Assembly (NCBI GenBank): GCA_008729055.1
Contig: SDUX01000002.1
Location: forward strand, 7,479,485-7,543,484
DNA length: 64,000 nucleotides
Reading direction: 5' to 3'
Source: Pyropia haitanensis
Taxonomy: Eukaryota > Rhodophyta > Bangiophyceae > Bangiales > Bangiaceae
The translations under genes were made by a program, and so were the position numbers. The notes beneath the pieces were generated by a model that was not told the origin of the DNA, did not search any database, and saw only the letters and a list, made by a program, of their open reading frames with translations. The first letter of the stretch is position 1. Each line of letters begins with the position of its first letter. Positions 56,315-64,000 of the stretch are shown here, in pieces.

Positions 56315-57152
56315 GCTGATCGCTGGGGGGGGGGGGGGGGGGGGGAGGGGTGGGGAACTTTTGGGGCGGGCGGCACGTGGGTGCGTGCGCTGAGTTACCT
56401 GTGGCCTCAGGCACGCCGGGCTCCTCTTGCACAAAGGCCTGCCCCGCTGTTGGGGAATGGGGTCGAGCTGTGTAGACGGTGGTTGCGTACGGCCGAGGGC
56501 GTCGGAACCGGCGCTGCTGCCGCTTGAGCCGGGCACCGATCTGCGGTGCCGCTTGCGGTTGCCCGATCGGCTGTTGGTCGGCCTCTGTGCCTGGCTGTTG
56601 GTTCTCTTTCTTTTCCTCCCGACCGTGCTGCTTGTTGGCCACCCTGGATGTTTCCCTGCCACCCTCTTGAGTGGTGGTCTCCCGTGGGCCCCCGCCCGTC
56701 AGACACGCTCTGGGCCGCTGCTCGATTGCTCGTATAACCTCCCCGGTACGAGCAGCTGGCAATGCCGGTCATGGGGTGCCAAGGCGGGCCCTAAGAGGGT
56801 CGCTTCTCCCCCGCTTGGGGCTCGACGCCGGGGCCGTCGTCGCAGCGGCGGGGGGGGGGATGACCATCCCGGTCAGAGGCCCCCTGCGTGGGTCGCGCCG
56901 GGCTTGCTGCTTTTCTTCCCTATTTTTTTTTTTTTTCCTGCCACTTGTGCGTTTCTGTTTTTTTTTCGTTGACATCCAGCCAAACTTTTCGGGCGAGGTG
57001 GCGTACTTCCTCCGCACGCCTGTCTGACCTTTGAGCCTGCACCTCTCCTCACCTGTTCCCTCCCGCCGGTCTCGCCGCTGCGCCGTCTCCTCTCCTGCTC
57101 GCTTCGCTGCTGCGGCGTGTCTTTCCTCTGCCGCCCGCCTCTCTGCTGCGTC
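56315..57152. other. Intergenic, TLC gene to NDUFAF3-like gene
   Basis: About 0.8 kb with long G- and T-runs (56325-56350, 56923-56937, 56957-56967). Probably 3' UTR, then promoter of the next gene. No element assigned. Confidence 0.4.
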
Positions 57153-58244
57153 ATGCACCGCCGCCCACACGGCTTGCGCGCCGCCGCCGCCACCGCCGCG
57201 GCGGCGGCGGCGGCCACAGCCGGCCGTCGCCCTCCCCCCCGACAGCGGCCAGCGGCTTCGTGGGCGCGGCAGCTGCGGGCGGGCGTCCCCGCCCTCGGCA
57301 GTGACCATCCGCCTTCCGATGCCCCCCCCCCCGTCGACCTGGCCTTGACAGTGGTGCTGGTGGACGTGGCGCCGGGGGTGGTCGTGGGGGTGGCGCCGCT
57401 GGACTGGGCGCTGCCGCTGGCGCGCCGTGGGGGGGGCTGGGCGGCGGCAGCGGGGGGGGTGGGGTGGGGGGGGGCGCCGCGGGCGATAGCCACGCCTCTG
57501 CCGCGCGCGAGCGGCTGGTCATCAATGGTACGGCTCTGGCGGGTGGCGGCTGCGGGCGGCGTCCCTGCGTCTCGGTGGGCGGCCACGGGGTCGCGCGGCC
57601 TGGCCGTTGCGCTGTCGCTGGCATGGGGGCGGTGGGGGCTGTCGACGGCTTGCGTCGTGTGGGTGCGCCGCGGTGATGCCCGTTGGACGGCGGGCATACT
57701 ACTCTTGCGCCGTGGCGGTGGGCTGCTAACCTGATCCACTGCTGCACTCGCCCCCCCCCCCCCCCCTCCCCCACCCCGGGAGGGACGCGCCCCTGCTACC
57801 CATTCCCCCTTTCCCCTCCCCCTCCCAACTCCTTTCTCACTTCCCCCCCCCCCCCCGCCAGCCTACGGAGACACCTCCCTGACCGTCTCTGGGGTGCGCG
57901 TCTCCGCGCCCGTGCTCCTCTTTCCCCACTTTCCCACCTACTGGGAGGTCCCGTCGCTCGCCGCGGCGCTCTCCCCCGACGCGCTCACGCTGGTCAAGGT
58001 GCTCCGCCCGCGGCCGGCGGTGTTGCTGCTCGGCCTGCCAGTGCAGGTGCCGCCGCCACCGGACCTCCGAGCGTGGGCCGCGGACCTGGGCGTCGGGCTC
58101 GAAGTGATGGGCGTCGGCGAGGCGTGCCACACTTTTAACCTGCTCAACGGAGATGGAATGGGGGTGGCGTTGGGATGTGTCACCCGAGGGGCGCTGCGGG
58201 GGGGGGGGGGGGGAGGAGGGGGCGGGGGGGCGGATACGTGGTGA
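57153..58244 (+). CDS. NDUFAF3: NDUFAF3-like (DUF498/Mth938) mitochondrial complex I assembly protein
   Basis: The conserved domain is in exon 2 (from 57862): YGDTSLTVSGVRVSAPVLLF, HFPTYWEV, a VLLLGLP strand, then LRAWAADLGVGLEVMGVGEA and CHTFNLLNGDGMGVALG, the order of the small alpha/beta DUF498 fold found in NDUFAF3. Exon 1 starts at the ATG at 57153 with a mitochondrial-type leader (MHRRPHGLRAAAATAAAAAA, Arg/Ala-rich) and ends RERLVIN at 57527; donor GTACGG, acceptor CGCCAG, intron 334 nt, giving VIN|AYGDTS across the join, which matches the family. The leader and RERLVIN lie in different frames, so a homopolymer error is needed, most likely at the C-run 57320-57331 or the G-run 57464-57474. 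In known organisms the protein helps assemble respiratory complex I. Confidence 0.7.
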
Positions 58245-58619
58245 CGGATGGGATGTGGTAGCACTGGGCGTCGGGCCGGGGCGTGACCCTATCCAGCGCT
58301 ACTCCGCCAAGGCGAGCGCAGGGCATGGCACAAGAGCGACCGAGGGGCGACATCAGGTAAGCTCTACATATTGTCCAAGCTGCGGCGTGGGGCCATAAAA
58401 AAAAAAAGCGGCCAACGTCCATCTCATCACCTGCGGGCGATAGCGGCGCGACCGGGATGCACCGCACGAGACCGCAGACAGTACCCCACGCTGGAATGGC
58501 ACGCCGACAGACCACCAGCAGGGGAACCAGAGCGGCACGTCACAACGCAAGGTGTCCAAATCTCCGTTCTGCCACCCGCCCTCCCCCCCCTTCCCCCTCA
58601 CCAGGCGCACCCCGTTGGC
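58245..58619. other. Convergent intergenic region (NDUFAF3 / V-ATPase)
   Basis: Short spacer with two 3' UTRs expected. A run of 11 A at 58398-58408. Nothing else seen. Confidence 0.4.
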
Positions 58620-59856
58620 TCAATGGGACGCCAAGATGATGCCCACAATGACACCAAATAGGCCAAGCGCAGAGCCAAAGATCTCGACGATAAGGATCTT
58701 GACGAAGAGGGTGCCGTTTTGAGCGTCAGCCAGAGCGCACGAGCTGCCTGTCACGCCGACACACAGCCTGGGCGGGGGCGTCGAAAGAGAGGGATAGGCT
58801 CAAGCCGACAATGACCACCAGCATAACAAGTGAGCGGTCCAACCGGGAAGAGTCTCCAAGCCGAGAGATAAGACACACACACAGGGAGGAAGAGAGACTG
58901 CGTCAGCGACTCCGATCTCGCCACCAACGCAACTGCAAGGAGTAACGACGACCGCCAACCAGGGACAGCTGGCGATTCCTGCCACTGTCGGTGGCCGACG
59001 CCAGCAGTGGTTGCTGTCACCAAAGGTCAAACGACCCGATTGTAGGTCCATTAGCGCGCGTCGTGGACCAGGGGCGGGAGGCTGCCGCCGTCCCGAGCAG
59101 CCCAACCACAGACATCGCGACTCCGACGATGATACAACCCATCCTCATCGGTCGGCTGCGCCACCTCACGCTGCGTACAGGCCGTCGGCAGGCATAGCCA
59201 ACCGGTCACGAAGGATGTCCGCAGGCCGGAAAAAGCTCCGTCCCACACTACCGGCCACCACGCCGCCTAGGATGGGTGCCCATCCCCAACGCGAGTAGAG
59301 AGGCCTGGCAAGCAGACTACGCGGCCGGCTCCACATCGGGAAACGATACGCAGAGCAAAAGCAACAGGCAGAGCACGTACCCACAGAACAGGTTGGAAAA
59401 CCCAACCGTCAGCCCGGCCGCGAACAGCGCGTAGCCAAGGTAGGCCGACGGCAGTCCCCCATCCTCCGCCTCAACGATGCGGCTCTGCATGATAATGGCC
59501 ATAATGACCCCGTAAATGGCCACTGCCTCACAGAAAATCACAGAGATGAGGTTCTTGGATTGGATGCGCGGGTGCTTGATAGCCGCCCCCAGCAGGCTGA
59601 CGCCCGTGATGAAGATACCCCACGCCGCGCCGAGCACCGACAGCCCAATGGCCAGGGCCGTGCCAACGGAAGCAAACAGGTACGGAGAAATCGAGGTGAA
59701 CAGTGCCCACCACGAGGCGTAGCAAGCGGGCATGAACCAGAAGAAGATGCACGAGGAGAAGAAGCTCCCCGACGCCACCGCCGCGGGCGCCGCCACCGCC
59801 ACGGGCACCGCCGCCGCGCGGGCAGCGGCGTCCACGACCATCGCGGACGCGTCCAT
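58620..59856 (-). CDS. ATP6V0B: V-type proton ATPase 21 kDa proteolipid subunit c''
   Basis: Part of the membrane rotor ring (V0) of the vacuolar proton pump. Exon 1 59856-59381, intron 59380-58768 (GTACGT...CCCAG, 613 nt), exon 2 58767-58620; 207 residues. The protein has an extra N-terminal hydrophobic stretch ([20 protein letters not shown]), typical of c'' as opposed to c, then proteolipid repeats: [40 protein letters not shown] with the proton-carrying Glu, then across the splice [21 protein letters not shown] and [20 protein letters not shown], ending ASH. The phase-2/phase-1 split Gly codon joins exactly. All expected spans are present. The ring assembles with subunits encoded elsewhere. 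Confidence 0.95.
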
Positions 59857-61376
59857 GGTATGAACGCCTCCCAACGCGGAAGGGACGAGAGGGGATTGGG
59901 CGGCAGCACGAGGGCGCGCCAGAGGGTGTCCGGCACCACGGTCGGTGGTGGACGGCAGGCGCGCGGGGCCGAAAGCGAGAGGCGGTGGTGGGTAGAAGGT
60001 CAGCCTGGTTAGGACCAGTCGTTTTGGACGGCCTGACCAAGTCGTACTTGATACTCGTTTAGAAACGCAGATCCGCACGACTTGGGCAGCCGGGTTGCAG
60101 ACATGACAAGACACGTGGAGCACAGCCGCATAGTTAGCACAGCGGCAATCGGTCGCCCGCTGCTTCCCCCAGGTAGCGCGGGAGGGCGGGGGAGAGCAGG
60201 CGGCGTACGGGGCGAGGGAGACTGTCCCAGCGCCTCTATCCCCTTGACCGGCTCCGTTGCGTGTGCACGCGTCTCCGGCAGCCGTGGCGGTGGCGGCCGG
60301 GACAGCACTTGCGGCGTTGGCGGCTGCGGCCGCAGCAGCGGTAATGGCGACGGCGGTGGCCGCAGTGGCTGACACCCTAGCGAGCGTGAAAGCGCTGGAA
60401 TTTTCGCGTATGGTCGACGAGGCGACCGCGGCCACCGTTCGCGCACCCCCCTCTGTCCGCCCGGGCTGGTGCAACCGCAACTGCCGACGTGGACGCGCGC
60501 GCGCCAGCGGCGCCGGCGCCGGTACGCAGCAGTCAGAACCGCCGACGACGTGAGGGGAGGGAAAGAGCGGTTGTAGGGACGAGTACCACCAGTCGTGTTG
60601 GTGCTTGGTGGCCGGCGTCAACGTCCTGCAGGCAGAAAAATGATGTTCGACCTCAAGGGAATGGCAGGTCAACTTGCACCACTCCCAACCAAAAGACCTC
60701 AGTCTAGCCTTCGCAAGCGAGTTGATTGGAGTTATCCCCTTTCAAGTCGTTCATAGTTATCTAATTATATTTGCATATTTTATCCCGCCTGAGATCTCTT
60801 CTTTGATTTTTGAATCCGTGTCTTGGACTTCTGCTGACAGTTTGGGCTCTCGCTTTCAAACCGCGGTGCGCCCGTGCCGGCTGCTCCGGCGGTGTCGTGT
60901 CTGTCAACCCGACTGCGGCGACCCCATCGCCGGAGCCCCCTCCGTCCCAAGGCAAGGGCAGCGGCGCCCGGCGCCAGCCCCGACGTGAAAATGTTTTCCA
61001 GTTGGCGCCCCTGGCAATGAAAAAAACTGACACAGGCCCAAGCGGTGGCTCACGGGGGGGGTCTCGGTGGTCGCCTCGCCACGGGCGGACCCGGGCGGCC
61101 ACGACCGCACGGCCCCTGTGCGCCCGTCTGCCGTGCCTCGTGCGTGGCGGGTGGCCCTCTCCCGCGCAGGCAGTCTATAGGATCCCACTGCCCGGGTCGA
61201 GTCGCCGCCACTCCACCGTCAGCCCTGTCCTACGTTGCCAACCCTACAGCCCCCACGCACCCCTCGTCCCACACCACTACCCCACTACCACTTGTTGCCA
61301 CCGTCACCTCCTGTAGCCACCACCGCCGCTGGCCCTGTCCGCCGGTCGCCCTCCCCGCCTCCTCACCGTCACCGTC
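59857..61376. other. Divergent promoter region (V-ATPase c'' / CAP)
   Basis: 1.5 kb between divergent starts. The stretch 60700-60830 is the most AT-rich in this part of the window and may separate the two promoters. From 61200 to the CAP ATG the plus strand is C/A-rich, as in a 5' UTR. No gene recognised. Confidence 0.4.
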
Positions 61377-62395
61377 ATGGCTGGCCCTCCCCCCCCCCCC
61401 CCGCCGCCACCGCCGCCGCCGCCGCCGGCACCCACTGCGGGTGGCGATGCGGTCTCCACGGAGGACTCGGCGGCCGCCCTGTTCGCATCGATCAACGCGC
61501 TTGGCTCGGAGGGCGTGCGCGCTGGCCTGAAGAAGGCCACCCGCGGCCCTGTCAATGAGGAGCTGCCGACCGAGGGCACCAAGCCCGCCGCCGCCCCTGT
61601 CAAGGCCCCCGTCGCGGCGCCCGCCAAGAAGACCTACCCGCCCAAGTGTGAGCTCTCTGGCAAGAAGTGGGCCGTCGAGTACCAGGAGGGCGCCAAGGAG
61701 CTGGTCGTGGAGGTGACGTCGATCAAGCAGTCTGGTATGTTGGCCGGGTCAGCACCTGTTTCCCAGTGGCTGCAGGGTTGAGACCTCTTTGGTGCCTTTG
61801 CGGAGCAGGGCGTGTTTGTGTCCAAGGCCGGACGTGCGACGCAGGACGGCACTGTGCGGGCTGTGTATCATGGAGTACCGAAGACTAACGTATTGCAATG
61901 CGCTGGCGATGGCTGTGGTCCCGCGTCCGTCTGCATTGCTTGCGCTGTATGCACATGGTTGGTGACTTGCTTTTGTCCGTGGGTTGTCGGTGCTCTCCCT
62001 TTTGACCGCGAACAGTGTACGTGTACAAGTGCAACAAGAGCACGCTGCAGATCAAGGGCAAGCCAAACAGCATCTGCATCGACGCGTGCTCCAAGGTGGA
62101 TGTGATCTTTGAGAACGCCCTCTCCAGCTGTGACATTGTCAACAGCAAGGACATCCAGGTGCAGTGCACGGAGATGGCACCCAGCGTGAACATTGACGGC
62201 TGCGTTGCGGTCACGTGCTACCTGTCGACGGAGAGCATGGAAACGGCGCACGTCATCACGTCCAAGTCTGCGGCCATCAACATTATTGTGCCGGATGGCG
62301 ACGGGGACATCAAGGAGACGCCCATCCCCGAGCAGTTTTTGACCCACCGCAAGAATGGCGAGTGGGTCACCGAAGCGGTATCCCACGATGACTAG
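61377..62395 (+). CDS. CAP: Cyclase-associated protein (CAP/Srv2), short form
   Basis: Actin-monomer recycling factor. Exon 1 61377-61734, intron 61735-62015 (GTATGT...AACAG, 281 nt), exon 2 62016-62395; 245 residues. The protein begins directly with a poly-Pro tract (profilin-binding type), then a WH2-like actin-binding segment (AALFASINALGSEG, LKKATRG), and the C-terminal CARP beta-helix: KCELSGKKWAVEYQEGAKEL, KQS|VYVYKCNKSTLQIKGK, SICIDACSKVDVIFENALSS, then VNIDGCVAVTCYLSTES and INIIVPDGDGDIKETPIPEQ. The phase-1 split Val codon joins exactly. The N-terminal oligomerisation and helical-folded domain (about 200-300 residues) of plant, fungal and animal CAPs is missing, a short form known from some protists. 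The MoeA-like gene follows on the same strand. Confidence 0.93.
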
Positions 62396-63335
62396 GCTGG
62401 TGTAGGCTCGGTGCTGGCGGGAGAGGAGGGGGGGCCTGCTGGCTTTTCCCTTCCGTGAGGACGCGCCTGCCGGAACCCGTCGTGCTATTGGTTTGTATGA
62501 TTTGCGTGTGCTCATGTGCTTGTGTGCTCCATAGCTCGACCCACCCTGACCCCTCTCTGCCGCGAGGGACGCATGCCCCCCGCTCACCAATCCAGGCGGC
62601 GTGCCACGGGCGCACCCCTTGCGCGTGCCCGTGCACGATGCTTTCGCGGCAGGGCGATTCCGTCGTCTTGGATGCCTGCGTGTTTGTCTTTTTTGCGCTT
62701 GTTCTCTCTTTTGGGGGAAGCGAACGGAAGGGGGGGCGTCGGGGAGGACACAGGCGGAGGAAGGATCGGCCAGGACCGGTCCACCCCCCCTGCTGACAAC
62801 CGCCCGCGGCCCCCGCGTGGGCGACCCCCCCGATTCGCGAATCGCGCCAAACGGAACAGTTCAGGGAGCGTTGTTGTCCTCTGATGCTCCACCTCGTGGA
62901 AGGGGGCTGGTGCTGCGAGGCGGGAGGACGCGTCCCGGGAGGTCGCTGCTGGGGTGGGCGGGCGCCCTACAAGCCGCACGCCCACGCCGCGCGACGCCGC
63001 GGTGCGCCCGCGGTGCGCCATTGCGGATGAGGCGCGTTCAAAATCGGGCGCCGCTGCACCGATCCAACCGTGTGAACCAGTTGGTGGATCATCGGTGCCC
63101 GCGGGCCACGCGTTGCTCATCCGTGGCTGGTCTGCCGCGATGTCTGGCCGATCCGACGCTGCGCCGTCTACCATCTGCCAGCGTGCTGCCCCGCTCTCCC
63201 GCCCCCCTTCCCCCCTCTCGTGCGCGCCTAGGGTCTCCCACCCCTGTACTTTTGTTCTCATCCCACCCCCAAGGCTCCCGTCGTTCCCCTCCGCCGCGCT
63301 CTCTCTTGCCGTCCTTCCCCTGCCACGTCGCCACG
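62396..63335. other. Intergenic, CAP to MoeA-like gene
   Basis: About 0.9 kb. It should hold the CAP 3' UTR and the promoter of the next gene. 62690-62720 is T-rich on the plus strand. No gene or element recognised. Confidence 0.4.
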
Positions 63336-64000
63336 ATGTCCCCTCCCCCACAGTACTCCACGTACCCCATCATCCCGATGAACGAGGCGCTCGACCGCTT
63401 GCGGTCGTCGCTGGGCCCCCTTCCGCCTGTCACCCTGCCCCTCGCAGCCGCCCTTCACCACACCCTCGTGTCACCAGTCGTGGCGCCCGCTCCGCAGCCC
63501 CCCTTCCCGGCCTCGACCCGCGACGGCTACGCCGTCGCTTCCGCCGACGGGCCAGGCACATGGCGGGTAGCCGCCCGCGTGGCCGCGGGGGCGGCGGTCC
63601 CGCCGCGCCCGCTGTCGCGCGGTACGGTCGCGTACATCACGACAGGCGCGGCGGTGCCGCCGGGCGCCGACGCGGTGGTCATGGTGGAAGACGTGGAGTT
63701 TGTGACTGGCGCCGCCGCAGCCGCTGTCGACGCCGCCGACGCCGACGCGGACGCCGACGCAGACGCCGACGCGAACGCTGACGCCGACCCAGACGCGGTC
63801 GCCGCGGTGGTCATCAAGGCGGCGGTGGCAGCGGGAACCCACATCCGACCAGTCGGCAGTGACGTTGCGGCGGGGGAGGTGCTGGTGCCAGCGGGCGCGC
63901 GCCTGACGCCGGGGGCGATTGGCGTCGCTGCCGCCGCGGGGGTGGCCACCGTCACGGTCACACGCATGCCCGTGGTCGGCGTCCTGTCGACCGGCAATGA
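63336..64000 (+). CDS. Molybdopterin molybdenumtransferase, MoeA/CNX1 E-domain (3' end cut)
   Basis: Inserts molybdenum into molybdopterin, the last step of molybdenum cofactor synthesis. The ATG at 63336 opens a frame that runs off the window end (at least 221 residues). Family marks in order: YPIIPMNEALDRLRSSL, PPFPASTRDGYAVASADGPG, RGTVAYITTGAAVPPGADAV, VMVEDVEF, GTHIRPVGSDVAAGEVLVPA, and RMPVVGVLSTGNE, the start of the nucleotide-binding-like domain. The protein begins with the E domain, as in plant CNX1 (E then G) and bacterial MoeA, not as in gephyrin. An Asp-Ala dipeptide run of about 20 residues is inserted between VEDVEF and the next strand. Whether a G (MogA) domain follows cannot be seen. 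Confidence 0.9.
   Translation, partial: MSPPPQYSTYPIIPMNEALDRLRSSLGPLPPVTLPLAAALHHTLVSPVVAPAPQPPFPASTRDGYAVASADGPGTWRVAARVAAGAAVPPRPLSRGTVAYITTGAAVPPGADAVVMVEDVEFVTGAAAAAVDAADADADADADADANADADPDAVAAVVIKAAVAAGTHIRPVGSDVAAGEVLVPAGARLTPGAIGVAAAAGVATVTVTRMPVVGVLSTGN

Overview
This window reads as nuclear DNA of a photosynthetic eukaryote, most likely a red alga of the Porphyra/Pyropia type. Reasons: very high GC; mostly single-exon or two-exon genes with short introns (about 0.2-0.6 kb); plastid-targeted enzymes (delta-aminolevulinate dehydratase, plastid-type glycerol-3-phosphate acyltransferase, an isopropylmalate-dehydrogenase-like protein); a CYP97B-type cytochrome P450; and cytosolic or endomembrane genes only eukaryotes have (PAT1, delta-COP, V-ATPase c'', CAP, PPP1R11, MIC19-like, NDUFAF3-like). 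No bacterial operons, rRNA or CRISPR were seen. The organism is inferred and could not be checked by search.

Layout. 1-8.7 kb is a normal gene block: CYP97B (5' end cut by the window), PAT1, ALAD (minus) and a MIC19-like CHCH protein (minus). 8.7-21.1 kb is gene-poor; only one uncertain two-exon candidate is seen near 10.6 kb. 21.2-25.4 kb holds a bZIP transcription factor buried in Gly, Ala, Pro and His-Gly repeats. 27.4-31.0 kb has two minus-strand plastid genes, GPAT and a divergent IPMDH-like gene with one intron. 31.6-35.4 kb has two hyper-repetitive convergent genes, an Ala/Arg-rich hypothetical (plus) and a possible HAUS6/augmin subunit (minus). 38.35-39.57 kb is a probable non-autonomous transposon with terminal inverted repeats and flanking TA. 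40.2-42.8 kb is a low-complexity protein ending in a bZIP-like basic segment.

From 44.7 kb to the end gene density is normal: a plastid membrane protein, an LEA-like small protein, an HNH endonuclease with three exons, PPP1R11, delta-COP, a TLC-domain membrane protein, an NDUFAF3-like protein, V-ATPase c'', a short CAP, and the start of a molybdopterin molybdenumtransferase (cut by the right edge).

How it fits together. The genes are unlinked housekeeping functions, as expected for a eukaryotic chromosome: tetrapyrrole, carotenoid, lipid and possibly leucine synthesis in the plastid; mitochondrial cristae and complex I assembly; Golgi/vacuole traffic; actin turnover; mRNA decay; molybdenum cofactor. 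Two shared themes matter for anyone using the sequence: 5' splice sites are strongly GTACG-biased, and several genes change reading frame exactly at long G or C homopolymers, which points to homopolymer length errors (or unrecognised introns) rather than dead genes.
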